Program-made: the position numbers and the translations under genes
The notes under the pieces: generated by a model
What the model saw: only the letters and a program-made list of their open reading frames with translations
Told to the model about the DNA's origin: nothing
Database searches by the model: none
Assembly: GCF_016907555.1 (NCBI RefSeq)
Contig: NZ_JAFBCE010000001.1
Location: forward strand, 434,001 to 498,000
Direction: 5' to 3'
Length of the DNA stretch: 64,000 nucleotides
DNA from: Microbacterium laevaniformans
GTDB taxonomy: Bacteria > Actinomycetota > Actinomycetes > Actinomycetales > Microbacteriaceae
In this document: one piece after another, positions 38,590 through 47,824 of the stretch
Layout of the letters: each line of letters begins with the position of its first letter
Position numbering within the stretch: position 1 is the stretch's first letter

Positions 38590-39530
38590 GATGCTCCTTG
38601 GTGGTGGGAGAGGTCCGCGTGGTGCGGAACCGGCGTGAGGGGTGCGGATGCCGAGGCCCGGGCGGGCCGGCGACCGAGTCCCCGGACGAAGAGGGTGCCG
38701 ACGACGGCCATGTACAGGGCCCAGGCGATGACCTGCAGCCACGACATCTGCGGCATGAAGCCGACGGTGGCCTGGAGGATCGCGGCGAGAGGGCTTCCCG
38801 GCGCGATCGCCGCCGAGAGGTCGAACGCCCAGCCGAAGGGGAAGCCGGCCGCCCCCACGGCGACCGTGCCGCCCACGATGGGTGCCAGCGCGGAGAACGG
38901 ACCGGGAAGGGCGCCGGCCTCCTGCAGGTCGTGGATCGCGTACGCCAGGACGCCGGCAGCGACGATCACGAGGAAGCCGCCGGTCCAGCCGAAGAAGACG
39001 CGGAGGTCGAGGCGCACCATTCCGCGGGCGAGGAGCCACCCGAGGATGACGGCGGCGGCGAGGCCGAGCAGCGCGCCGGGAAGGGCGGAAGGCGTGTCGC
39101 CGAAGGACTGCACCATCGACCACAGCAGGAGCGTCGTCTCGATGCCTTCGCGGGCGACGGAGACGAATCCGATGAGGACGATCCCCCAGAGGCCGCCCGT
39201 CGCGAGAGCCCGGTCGACTCCGCCCTCGAGGGTCTTCTTCATCGTGCGGGCGGTCTTCTGCATCCAGAAGATCATCCAGGTCACCATGCCGACGGCGACC
39301 AGAGAGAGCAGGCCGCCGATCAGCTCCTGTGCTTCGAACGTGAGGGCGTAGGCGCCGAAGGTGAGGATCGCGCCGATGCCGACGGCCAGGGCGACGGCCA
39401 GGCCCACGCCGATCCACAGCCGGGGAAGGACGTCGCGCCGGTCGATGCGGCGCAGGTAGGCGACGAGGATGCCGACGACGAGCGCGGCTTCGAGGCCTTC
39501 GCGGAGGCCGATCAGGAAGGTGGCAAGCAC
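38586..39530 (-). CDS. efeU: EfeU: ferrous/ferric iron permease of the FTR1 family
   Basis: 314 residues from GTG at 39530, seven helices. Both REGxE iron-binding motifs are present: LREGLEA in the first helix and AREGIET in the fourth. Together with EfeO and EfeB it imports iron. First gene of the operon, 24 bp behind a DtxR/IdeR-type box, so it is expected to be iron-repressed. Confidence 0.95.
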   Translation of the reverse strand: MLATFLIGLREGLEAALVVGILVAYLRRIDRRDVLPRLWIGVGLAVALAVGIGAILTFGAYALTFEAQELIGGLLSLVAVGMVTWMIFWMQKTARTMKKTLEGGVDRALATGGLWGIVLIGFVSVAREGIETTLLLWSMVQSFGDTPSALPGALLGLAAAVILGWLLARGMVRLDLRVFFGWTGGFLVIVAAGVLAYAIHDLQEAGALPGPFSALAPIVGGTVAVGAAGFPFGWAFDLSAAIAPGSPLAAILQATVGFMPQMSWLQVIAWALYMAVVGTLFVRGLGRRPARASASAPLTPVPHHADLSHHQGAS

Positions 39531-39553
39531 GAGCGTTTCTTCGGGGAGGGGAA

Positions 39554-39574
39554 GTGAGGTTAGGCGAACCTCAC
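39554..39574. promoter_or_regulatory. Iron box (DtxR/IdeR-type operator) of efeUOB
   Basis: GTGAGGTT-AGGCG-AACCTCAC: perfect 8-bp inverted arms around 5 bp, a close match to the actinobacterial iron box (TTAGGTTAGGCTAACCTAA type). It lies just downstream of the predicted -10, where a repressor would block transcription. Confidence 0.88.
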
Positions 39575-39582
39575 AAACAGCG

Positions 39583-39612
39583 AGCGTACACTGCTGCGTC
39601 GCGCCCACTCAA
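39583..39612 (-). promoter_or_regulatory. efeU promoter
   Basis: On the minus strand, -35 TTGAGT (39612-39607), an 18-bp spacer and -10 TACGCT (39588-39583). The start site would fall at the upstream edge of the iron box. Confidence 0.6.
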
Positions 39613-39657
39613 CCGTCGTCGCGCCTGCTCCCGGGCAGATGCCGGTGCCGGATGTCG

Positions 39658-41100
39658 TCAGCCCTGGGCGTGCCGGTCGAGGAAGGCGTACACCTCGCCG
39701 TCGTCGACGCCGGGGAAGGCGCCGCGCGGCAGCGGTGAGAACATCTGCATGTGCACGCGGGCACTCGGCCACGCGCGACCCTCCCAGCGCGCCGTGAGCT
39801 CGGCATCCGGACGCCGGCAACACGACTCGTCGGGGCACGTCGAGATCGCGCGCTTCTGCGTCTCGCGGCCGCGGAACCAGCGCGCGTCGTCGAAAGGCAC
39901 CCCGACGGTGATCGAGAACTCGCCGTCCGAGGTGCGTCCGGTCTGCGACGAGCACCAGAAGGTACCGGCGGGGGTGTCGGTGTACTGGTAATGCTCGACC
40001 GTGCGGTTCTGCTCCGAGAAGGCGGCGCGCGCGGCGAAATGCCGGCACACGACCTGTCCCTCGACCGATCCGGTGACGTCCATCGGCAGCGGCAGGTCAT
40101 CGTTCTCGTAGGCGCGGGTGATGGCGCCCGAGCCGTCGACCCGCAGGAAGTGCAGGCGGATGCCGATGTGCTGCGTCAGGAGGTTCGTCAGTCGCATGCC
40201 CGCGGCCTCGTGGGTCACGCCGAAGGCATCGCGGAAATCCTCGACGGCGAGGTTGCGGTCCTTCTTCGCCTGGGCCAGGAAGGCGACCGAGGCGGTCTCG
40301 GGCATGAGGCAGCAGGCGGCGAAGTAGTTGATCTCGAGCCGCTGCTGCAGGAAGTCGGCGTAGTCGCTGGGTGGTGTGTGCCCGAGCAGGCGGTGGGCCA
40401 TGGCCTGCAGGGCCATCGAGCGCAGGCCGTGTCCGCCGGGGATGGATGCCGGCGGCAGGTAGATCCGGCCGTTCTCCAGGTCGGTGACCGAGCGGGCCGA
40501 GTGGGGGAGATCATCGACGTAGATCAGCTCGAATCCCAATTGGGACGCCATGATGCTCACCGTGCGGTGGGTGAGGGCCCCCGAGACATGGCCGGCGGCC
40601 TTCAGCTGCTTCTCCGCGAGCTTCTCGATGTCGGGGAGGTAGTTGTCCTTGGCGCGCATGCGCAGGCGCAGCTCCGTGTTCGCCCGCCGGGCCTCTTCCG
40701 GAGTCGCGATGGCTGCGCGCTCGCGACGCTGCAGCTCACGGTGCAGCCCCAGCACCGACTCGATCGTCTCGTCGGAAGTCGCTTTGGTCACCCGCAGAGC
40801 CGGGATGCCGAGGCTGCGGAAGACGGGGGACTGCTGTGCACGTTCGAGTTCGAGCTCGAGGGCGGCTCGACGGTTCGGCGGCTCGGCCGACAGCAGATCG
40901 GTGACGTCCGTGCCGGTCGCGGAGGCGATGGCCTGCAACAGTGACAGCTTCGGCTCGCGTTTGCCGTTCTCGATCAGGCTCAGCTGGCTGCCGGCGACAC
41001 CGACGATCGCGCCGAGCTCGTCGAGCGTGAGCCCGTGCGACACGCGCTGGTGACGGATGCGATGCCCGAGCGTCGACAGCTCCAGGGAGGTGGGTGGCAT
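39658..41100 (-). CDS. RamB-like XRE regulator with ImmA/IrrE-type domain
   Basis: 480 residues. N-terminal HTH_3 (LGHRIRHQRVSHGLTLDELG, then SQLSLIENGKREP) at about 7-62; a central IrrE-like domain with LPPASIPGGHGLRSMALQAM and AHRLLGH; and a C-terminal DUF2083-like region with several Cys (ACCLMP, CRHFAARAAF, CPDESCC). RamB of Corynebacterium has this build and controls acetate and glyoxylate genes. It is divergent from pckG, so control of gluconeogenesis is plausible. The direct target is inference. Confidence 0.87.
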   Translation of the reverse strand: MPPTSLELSTLGHRIRHQRVSHGLTLDELGAIVGVAGSQLSLIENGKREPKLSLLQAIASATGTDVTDLLSAEPPNRRAALELELERAQQSPVFRSLGIPALRVTKATSDETIESVLGLHRELQRRERAAIATPEEARRANTELRLRMRAKDNYLPDIEKLAEKQLKAAGHVSGALTHRTVSIMASQLGFELIYVDDLPHSARSVTDLENGRIYLPPASIPGGHGLRSMALQAMAHRLLGHTPPSDYADFLQQRLEINYFAACCLMPETASVAFLAQAKKDRNLAVEDFRDAFGVTHEAAGMRLTNLLTQHIGIRLHFLRVDGSGAITRAYENDDLPLPMDVTGSVEGQVVCRHFAARAAFSEQNRTVEHYQYTDTPAGTFWCSSQTGRTSDGEFSITVGVPFDDARWFRGRETQKRAISTCPDESCCRRPDAELTARWEGRAWPSARVHMQMFSPLPRGAFPGVDDGEVYAFLDRHAQG

Positions 41101-41227
41101 TCCTTGAGCATAGCGAAAGAATCACGTTTCTTGACGACGTCAGGGCGTGCAAATCCGTCGTGAGGAGCTCAATCTGGAAGAGACCCCTCCGGATCGCCCC
41201 ACCGACGCCACGCTGAAGGAGCCCGAC
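41101..41227. promoter_or_regulatory. Divergent control region between the RamB-like gene and pckG
   Basis: 127 bp. It contains AAAGAATCACGTTTCTT at about 41113-41129, an imperfect inverted repeat close to the RamB-like gene start, and GTGCAAAT at about 41147. These only loosely resemble the published RamB motif (AAAGTTTGCAAA). AAGGAG at 41216-41221 is the pckG ribosome site. Confidence 0.4.
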
Positions 41228-43132
41228 ATGGCCATCGCCGACATGTTCACCCGCCCGACCGCCATTCGCACCGCCACGGGGGCCGACGCGGCCGACGAGC
41301 CCCGCGGCGGGTTCGGGATGCGACCGGTCCTGGCCGGCACCGGCCTGGAAGCGCTACTCGCCTGGGTCGACGAGGTCGCCGCCCTGACGCAGCCCGCGCG
41401 TATCCACTGGGTCGACGGTTCCCGCGCCGAGAACGAGGCTCTTCTTCGCCAGCAGGTCGACGAAGGCAAGCTCATCAAGCTCAACCCCGAGTGGCGACCG
41501 GGCTCCTACCTCGCCCGCTCGCACCCGAGCGACGTCGCCCGCACCGAGGCGCGCACCTTCATCGCCTCCGCGCGAGAGGAGGATGCCGGCCCCACCAACA
41601 ACTGGGCACAGCCCGATCAGATCCGGGCGACCATCACCCCGCTGTTCGCGGGGTCGATGCGGGGGCGCACGATGTACGTCGTGCCCTTCTCGATGGGCGC
41701 CGTCGGCGGTCCGCTCTCGCACATCGGCGTGCAGATCACCGACAGCGCGTACGCGGTGACCTCCATCGGCATCATGACGCGCGTCGGCACTGCGGTGCTG
41801 GAGCAGATCGCTGCCGGCAAGCCCTGGGTCAAGACGGTGCACTCGGTCGGCGCGCCGCTGGCCCCCGGCCGGGAAGACGTCGCCTGGCCCTGCAACGACG
41901 AGAAGTACATCGTGCACTTTCCCGACACGCTCGAGGTGTGGTCGTTCGGATCGGGCTACGGCGGCAACGCGATCCTCGCGAAGAAGTGCTTCGCACTGCG
42001 CATCGCCTCGGTCATCGGACGCGAGGAGGGGTGGCTCGCCGAGCACATGCTGCTGATCCGCGTCATCAGCCCGGAGGGCAAGCGCTTCCACCTCGCCGCC
42101 GCCTTCCCCTCCGCGTGCGGCAAGACCAATCTCGCGATGCTGCGCCCCACGATTCCGGGGTGGCGCGTCGAGACCCTCGGCGACGACATCGTGTGGCTTC
42201 GCCCCGGCGACGACGGGCGGCTGTGGGCCATCAACCCCGAGGCCGGCTTCTTCGGGGTGGCGCCGGGAACGGGCGCGTCGACCAACGTGGCGGCCGTCGA
42301 AACGCTGTGGGGCAACACGATCTTCACGAACGTGGCCCTGCGTCCCGACGGAGACGTCTGGTGGGAGGGTCTCACCGATGACGTCCCGTCGGAGCTGATC
42401 GACTGGGAGGGCAAGCCCTGGACCCCGGCCATGGGCCGCCCGGCCGCCCACCCGAACTCGCGCTTCACCGTCAGCGCGGGACAGTGCCCGCAGATCGCCC
42501 CCGACTGGGAGACTCCGCAGGGCGTGCCGCTGGACGGCATCCTGTTCGGCGGGCGCCGCGCCACGAACGTCCCGCTCGTGCTCGAGGCCACCGATTGGAC
42601 CCACGGCGTGTTCCTCGGCTCGAACATCTCCTCCGAGCGCACCGCCGCCGCCGAAGGGACCGTCGGCGAGCTGCGCCGCGACCCCTTCGCGATGCTCCCG
42701 TTCTGCGGCTACAACATGGCGGACTACTTCGGCCACTGGCTCAAGGTCGGCCAGCGTCTGCGCTTCGACCGCGCCCCGCGCATCTTCCAGGTCAACTGGT
42801 TCCGCAAGGGCGAGGACGGCCGCTTCCTCTGGCCGGGGTTCGGCGACAACGCACGCGTGATCGACTGGATCATCCGCCGCATCGAGGGAGTGGTCCCCGC
42901 CATCGACAGCCCGATCGGACGGCTGCCGCGCACGGAAGATCTGAACCTCGATGGCATCGAGGTGCCGGACGCCGACCTCGAGGCCCTGTTCGCTATCGAC
43001 CGCGACCTGTGGCTGCAGGAGGCCGGGCTCACGGAGGAGTTCTACCGCACGTTCGAGGGGCGGGTGCCGCCGGCGCTGTACGCCGAGCTCGCGGCTCTTC
43101 GCTACCGCCTCAAGCTCGCGGCGGCGGGGTGA
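41228..43132 (+). CDS. pckG: Phosphoenolpyruvate carboxykinase (GTP)
   Basis: Converts oxaloacetate and GTP to PEP, CO2 and GDP, the first step of gluconeogenesis. 634 residues. P-loop FPSACGKTNLAML with the reactive Cys, upstream YVVPFSMG, and NWFRKGEDGRFLWPGFGDN are GTP-PEPCK landmarks. ATG at 41228 after AAGGAG; an upstream in-frame start at 41147 would add 27 unlikely residues. Confidence 0.97.
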   Translation: MAIADMFTRPTAIRTATGADAADEPRGGFGMRPVLAGTGLEALLAWVDEVAALTQPARIHWVDGSRAENEALLRQQVDEGKLIKLNPEWRPGSYLARSHPSDVARTEARTFIASAREEDAGPTNNWAQPDQIRATITPLFAGSMRGRTMYVVPFSMGAVGGPLSHIGVQITDSAYAVTSIGIMTRVGTAVLEQIAAGKPWVKTVHSVGAPLAPGREDVAWPCNDEKYIVHFPDTLEVWSFGSGYGGNAILAKKCFALRIASVIGREEGWLAEHMLLIRVISPEGKRFHLAAAFPSACGKTNLAMLRPTIPGWRVETLGDDIVWLRPGDDGRLWAINPEAGFFGVAPGTGASTNVAAVETLWGNTIFTNVALRPDGDVWWEGLTDDVPSELIDWEGKPWTPAMGRPAAHPNSRFTVSAGQCPQIAPDWETPQGVPLDGILFGGRRATNVPLVLEATDWTHGVFLGSNISSERTAAAEGTVGELRRDPFAMLPFCGYNMADYFGHWLKVGQRLRFDRAPRIFQVNWFRKGEDGRFLWPGFGDNARVIDWIIRRIEGVVPAIDSPIGRLPRTEDLNLDGIEVPDADLEALFAIDRDLWLQEAGLTEEFYRTFEGRVPPALYAELAALRYRLKLAAAG

Positions 43133-43168
43133 TACGGCTGACGCGCACGCGTGTGTCGTGATCGCGGG

Positions 43169-45085
43169 TCAGACGAGCAGCTGGTGCTTCGCGAGGTCGC
43201 GATAGAGCGGCACGGTCTCGACGAGTTCGGAGTGGGTGCCCTGCCCGACCACTCTGCCGTGGTCCATCACGACGATCAGATCACTGTCCACGACGGTCGA
43301 CAACCGGTGCGCGATCACGACGAGCGTCCGCCCCGCGGCGACGGCGTCGATCGCCTCGCGCATGCGCTGCTCGTTGAGGCCGTCGAGCGATGACGTCGAC
43401 TCGTCCAGCAGCAGAATCGGGGGAGCAGCCAGCAGCGCTCGGGCGATCGCGAGCCGCTGCCGTTCGCCGCCCGAGAGCATGACACCGGCCTCACCCACCG
43501 GTGCGTCCAGACCCAGATGCGAGCGCTCCAGCACCTCGCCGAGGTTCACGGCGCGCAGCACGCGCACGCACTCCTCGTCGGATGCCGACGGCGACGCCAA
43601 CCGCAGGTTGTCGGCGATCGTCCCGGCGAGGGTCGGTGCGTCCTGCTCGACATAGCCGAGCTGGGCGCGCAGCCGCGTGCGGTCGATGCCGCGGAGGTCG
43701 ACGCCGTCGAGCAGGATCGAGCCCGCCGTCGGGTCGTAGAACCGCTCGATCAGCGCGAGGGTGGTGGACTTGCCCGCACCCGAAGGCCCGACCAGGGCGA
43801 CGCGCGCCCCGCGCGGGACGCGGAACGACACGCCGCGCAGCACCTCGCCGGCCGCTTCCGAAACCGCCACCGTCGCGTCGGCGTGGGCCTCGGCGAGCAG
43901 GGCCGCCGCCTCGGTCTCCGAGCGACGGCGCGCGCTGACCACGGCATCCGGATACGCGAAATGCACGTCGCGGAACTCGATCGCCGACGTCGTCTCGTGG
44001 TTCTCGTGCGCGGCGGCCGTCGAGATCGGAGAGGTGCCGACGGCGACGGATGCCGCGACCTCCGCATCGCACGCCGTCTCGGTGCGCAGGTCCAGCACCT
44101 CCTGGATGCGTCCCAGTGCGCCCAGGGCCTGCCCGACCGAGGTGATCGCTCCGAAGAACGAGCCGAGTGGCTGCACGAGGAAGAACAGGAACATCACGAA
44201 CGTCACCAGCCCGGCGATCGTGATCGCGCCCGAGGCCACGCGGAAGCCGCCGACGCCGAGCACGACGAGCAGCGACAGCTGCAGGGCGACGCCGGCGACC
44301 GGAACCACGAACGCCGATGCCTTCGCGACCTGCACGCCGGCCTCGTACGCACCGCGCGCCGTGTGCTCGATGCTCTCGCGTTCGCGTTCGGACGCGCCCG
44401 AGGCGCGGATCGTGCGGATCGATCCGACGGCGCGCTCCACGCCCGAGGCCAGCTCGCCCACCTTCTCCTGCTGCACGGCGGTCGCCCGGCGGATCCGCCC
44501 GCTGAGCGCCACCACGACGGCGACCGACGCGCCGACGACGACCAGGATGAGCACCAGCAGCACCGGATCGATGATGAACATCGCCACGATCGCGCCCACG
44601 AAGATGAGCGCATTGCCGATCGAGTCCGCCAGCCCCTGGGTGAGCACCGCGTACAGCAGGGTCGTGTCGGTGCCGACGCGCGAGACGAGGTCGCCCGTGC
44701 GTCGTGCGTCGTACTCCTGTACGGGAAGGTGCAGCAGCTGTGCGATGAGACGGCGCCGACTCGAGTAGACGACCGCCGTGCCCGTGCGCTGCAGGAGGAA
44801 GTGCTGGATGCCGCTGATCACCGAGGAGGCGATGACGAGACCCACCAGCACCCACACCAGCAGACCCAGCGGGTTCTGCTTCTGCACCCGGTCGATGACC
44901 TGACCGACCACCAGCGGCTGGGCGAGGGTCGCGACGGCGGCGAGCACGCTCAGCACAGCGACGACGACGAGAACGCCCTTCTGCTCGAAGACGAAGGGGA
45001 GCAGCTGTCGCAGACTCGCGCGAGGGCCGTCATCGGGCGCGCGGCGGCGGGAGCGGGAAGGGCGGGTGGTGCTGGCAGAGGACAT
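43169..45085 (-). CDS. ABC exporter, fused permease and ATPase
   Basis: 638 residues. Six-helix domain at about 35-330, ATPase domain from about 375. Walker A VGPSGAGKSTTLAL, signature LSGGERQR, Walker B PILLLDESTSSLD, H-loop IAHRLS. All are canonical, so it can work as a homodimer, probably a multidrug or lipid exporter. Odd feature: between the first ATPase strand (FRDVHFAYPDA) and VLRGVSFRVPRG there is an extra segment of about 40 residues, Ala/Glu-rich (RRRSETEAAALLAEAHADAT), that typical members lack. Divergent from the next ABC system. Confidence 0.92.
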   Translation of the reverse strand: MSSASTTRPSRSRRRAPDDGPRASLRQLLPFVFEQKGVLVVVAVLSVLAAVATLAQPLVVGQVIDRVQKQNPLGLLVWVLVGLVIASSVISGIQHFLLQRTGTAVVYSSRRRLIAQLLHLPVQEYDARRTGDLVSRVGTDTTLLYAVLTQGLADSIGNALIFVGAIVAMFIIDPVLLVLILVVVGASVAVVVALSGRIRRATAVQQEKVGELASGVERAVGSIRTIRASGASERERESIEHTARGAYEAGVQVAKASAFVVPVAGVALQLSLLVVLGVGGFRVASGAITIAGLVTFVMFLFFLVQPLGSFFGAITSVGQALGALGRIQEVLDLRTETACDAEVAASVAVGTSPISTAAAHENHETTSAIEFRDVHFAYPDAVVSARRRSETEAAALLAEAHADATVAVSEAAGEVLRGVSFRVPRGARVALVGPSGAGKSTTLALIERFYDPTAGSILLDGVDLRGIDRTRLRAQLGYVEQDAPTLAGTIADNLRLASPSASDEECVRVLRAVNLGEVLERSHLGLDAPVGEAGVMLSGGERQRLAIARALLAAPPILLLDESTSSLDGLNEQRMREAIDAVAAGRTLVVIAHRLSTVVDSDLIVVMDHGRVVGQGTHSELVETVPLYRDLAKHQLLV

Positions 45086-45182
45086 GAGGCGCTTTCCTGC
45101 GGTGTTCGGGTACTTCTATCTTCTCTCTCGACGACGACGAGCATCGCCGCACGGTGTCGCAGGCCCTGGGTAGGGTGGGTCG

Positions 45183-46124
45183 GTGCCTGCTCCCGTCATC
45201 TCCGCGCATCAGCTCGTGAAGTCCTACAAGGTCAAGGGCAAGCCCGACTTCGTCGCCGTCGACGGTCTCAGCTTCGAGGTCGCGCCCGGTGAGTCGTTCG
45301 GTCTTCTCGGTCCCAACGGCGCCGGCAAGTCGACGACGATGAAGATGATCGGCGCGGTCTCCACCCGCTCCGGCGGCGACCTGCAGATTCTCGGCCTCGA
45401 CCCGGATCGCTACGGTCCCGAGATCCGGTCCCGGCTCGGCGTCGTGCCGCAGCAGGACAACCTCGACGGCGAGCTCAACGCCCGCGAGAACCTGTACATC
45501 TACGGCCGGTACTTCGGTCTCCCCAGCAAGGTGTGCCATGAGAAGGCCGATGAGCTGCTCGCCTTCGCGCAGCTCGAGGACAAGGCGAAGAACAAAGTCG
45601 ACCAGCTCTCCGGCGGCATGAAACGGCGCCTCACCATTGCGCGCGGCCTCATCAACGATCCGCGCATCCTGCTGCTCGACGAGCCGACCACGGGCCTCGA
45701 CCCGCAGGCGCGCCACGTCCTGTGGGACCGCCTGTTCCGCCTCAAGGAGCGCGGCACGACCCTGGTGCTGACCACGCACTACATGGACGAAGCCGAGCAG
45801 CTGTGCGACCGGCTCGTCGTCGTCGACAAGGGCCGCATCATGGCCGAGGGCACCCCGGCATCCCTCATCCGGGAGCACTCCAGCCGTGAAGTGCTCGAAG
45901 TGCGCTTCGGTTCGGATCGCAACGCCCAGGTCGCCGGCCAGCTGGCCGGTATCGGCGACCGCGTCGAGGTGCTTCCCGACCGCATCCTCATCTACGCCGA
46001 CAACGGTGAGGCCGCCCTCGAGCGCGTCACCTCGCTGGGACTCGAGCCGATCACCTCGCTCGTGCGCCGCTCCTCGCTGGAGGACGTCTTCCTCCGCCTC
46101 ACGGGAAGGTCGCTGATCGAATGA
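45183..46124 (+). CDS. ABC-2 type exporter ATPase (NodI/DrrA-like)
   Basis: 313 residues from GTG. Walker A GPNGAGKSTTMKM, Q-loop VVPQQDNLD, signature LSGGMKRRL, Walker B ILLLDEPTTGLDPQ, H-loop TTHYMDEAE, and a 90-residue C-terminal extension as in NodI/DrrA. TAGGGT at 45171-45176 is six bases before the GTG, so the mRNA is probably leaderless. It forms an operon with two permease genes; all junctions overlap by ATGA. Confidence 0.93.
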   Translation: MPAPVISAHQLVKSYKVKGKPDFVAVDGLSFEVAPGESFGLLGPNGAGKSTTMKMIGAVSTRSGGDLQILGLDPDRYGPEIRSRLGVVPQQDNLDGELNARENLYIYGRYFGLPSKVCHEKADELLAFAQLEDKAKNKVDQLSGGMKRRLTIARGLINDPRILLLDEPTTGLDPQARHVLWDRLFRLKERGTTLVLTTHYMDEAEQLCDRLVVVDKGRIMAEGTPASLIREHSSREVLEVRFGSDRNAQVAGQLAGIGDRVEVLPDRILIYADNGEAALERVTSLGLEPITSLVRRSSLEDVFLRLTGRSLIE

Positions 46125-46993
46125 GCACCTCGTCGACGGATGCGGCGGCGCACCCGAGCCTGGAGGCGTTGCGGGCCGAGGCGATGCAGTGGGGTCGCAA
46201 GCCCCGCCGTCGCGGCACCTGGTACGTCACCGAGCACATGGTGCGCGCCATGCGCGCCTACGGCTGGACGATCATCGTCGGCGCCGTCGGTCAGCCCATC
46301 CTGTACCTGCTGGGGCTCGCCGTGGGCCTGGCGGCCCTCATCCGCGTGCCGATCGTCGATCACGGCCAGGAGGTGAGCTACCTCATGTTCGTCGCTCCGG
46401 CGCTGCTGGCGACCGCGACGATCTCGGTGGCCAGCGAGGAGCTCACCTACCCGGTCATGGCGGGCTTCAAATGGCGCCGCTACTTCTACGGCTTCAACGC
46501 GTCGCCGCTGTCGAGCCCGCAGATCGCCAACGGCGTGGTCGCGGGAGCGACCGCGCGGATGGTCGTCGCCTCGGCGGCCTACTACCTCATCGTGTGGCTG
46601 CTGCCGTTCGGCGCGGTGCCGCACCCGGCGACGGGATGGCTCGCGGTGTTCGCCGGGGTGCTGGCGGGGCTCGCCTTCGGCATCCCGCTCATGGCCTATG
46701 CGGGCTCGATCGAAGACGACAAGGGACAGTTCGCTCTCGTGCAGCGCTTCCTGTTCATGCCGATGTTCCTCTTCTCCGGCACGTTCTATCCGCTGGACGC
46801 GCTGCCGCTGTGGTTGCAGTGGATCGGGTGGGTCTCACCGCTCTGGCACGGCGCCGAACTCGGACGCGTCGCCACGTACGGCGCGGCGGTGGACCCGGTG
46901 ATGGTCACGGTCCACCTCGTCTATCTGCTCGCCCTCGCGGTGGTCGGCTACTTGTTCGCCCGCCGCGTCTTCACCGAGAGGCTCGCGAAATGA
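46121..46993 (+). CDS. ABC-2 type permease (NodJ-like), first subunit
   Basis: 290 residues, six helices. The ABC-2 region shows LMFVAPALLATATIS, FGIPLMAYAGS and MPMFLFSGTFYPLDALP, typical of NodJ-like exporters. A basic N-terminal tail of about 40 residues faces the cytoplasm. Translationally coupled to the ATPase and to the second permease. Confidence 0.9.
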   Translation: MSTSSTDAAAHPSLEALRAEAMQWGRKPRRRGTWYVTEHMVRAMRAYGWTIIVGAVGQPILYLLGLAVGLAALIRVPIVDHGQEVSYLMFVAPALLATATISVASEELTYPVMAGFKWRRYFYGFNASPLSSPQIANGVVAGATARMVVASAAYYLIVWLLPFGAVPHPATGWLAVFAGVLAGLAFGIPLMAYAGSIEDDKGQFALVQRFLFMPMFLFSGTFYPLDALPLWLQWIGWVSPLWHGAELGRVATYGAAVDPVMVTVHLVYLLALAVVGYLFARRVFTERLAK

Positions 46994-47817
46994 GTGCGGT
47001 CGTCGAGGCGCGGCAGGGGGCCGTCCGTCGGGGAGGCGTGCGCGCCCTGTGGGCGGGCAACCCCGGTGCCGTCGTCCAGCGCGGCCTGATCGCCGCGCGG
47101 TCTTCCAGCTGGGCGGTCGTGCTCTCGGGCTTCTTCGAGCCGGTGTTCTACCTCGCCTCGATGGGCATCGGTCTCGGCGCGCTCATCGGCGACGTCGAGA
47201 CCGCACAGGGCGCCAGTGTCAGCTACGCCGCCTTCATCGCGCCGGCGCTGCTGGCCGTCTCGGCGATGAACGGCGCCATCTACGACTCCACCTGGAACGT
47301 CTTCTTCAAGCTCAACTACGGCAAGCTCTACGAGGGCATGCTCGCGACCTCGCTGGGCCCGCTCGACGTCGCGCTGGGTGAGATCCTGTACGCGCTGCTG
47401 CGCGGTCTCGCCTACGCGACCGGGTTCATGATCATCATGCAGATCCTCGGGCTCAACCTCGCGTGGACGGCGGTGCTCGCCCTGCCCGCGGTGGTCCTGA
47501 TCGCGTTCGGCTTCGCGAGCCTCGGCATGGCCGTCACGAGCTACATGAAGACGTTCCAGCAGATGGACTGGATCAACTTCGTCCTCCTGCCGATGTTCCT
47601 CTTCTCCGCCACCTTCTACCCGATCACGGTCTACCCCGGCTGGGTTCAGCAGATCGTCACGGCCCTGCCGCTGTGGCACGGCGTGGAGCTGATCCGGGGG
47701 CTGACCACCGGCATCCTGAACGTCGACATGCTGTGGCACGTCCTCTACTACGCCGTGATGATCGCGATCGGCCTCGTCTTCACCACGAAGCGGCTGCGCG
47801 CGCTGTTCCTCGACTGA
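46990..47817 (+). CDS. ABC-2 type permease (NodJ-like), second subunit
   Basis: 275 residues from ATG at 46990 (overlapping the previous stop). It is a paralog of the gene before it: FIAPALLAVSAMNGA, LLPMFLFSATFYPITVYP and LPLWHGVELIRGLTTG align with that gene. The two probably form a heterodimeric channel. Substrate not readable; NodIJ and Drr relatives export lipo-oligosaccharides or antibiotics. Confidence 0.9.
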   Translation: MSAVVEARQGAVRRGGVRALWAGNPGAVVQRGLIAARSSSWAVVLSGFFEPVFYLASMGIGLGALIGDVETAQGASVSYAAFIAPALLAVSAMNGAIYDSTWNVFFKLNYGKLYEGMLATSLGPLDVALGEILYALLRGLAYATGFMIIMQILGLNLAWTAVLALPAVVLIAFGFASLGMAVTSYMKTFQQMDWINFVLLPMFLFSATFYPITVYPGWVQQIVTALPLWHGVELIRGLTTGILNVDMLWHVLYYAVMIAIGLVFTTKRLRALFLD

Positions 47818-47824
47818 GCGCTCG

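Noticed and set aside
43133..43168. Terminator between pckG and the convergent ABC exporter
   Set aside because: Only 36 bp with a short ACGCGCACGCGT-like palindrome; no stem long enough to call.
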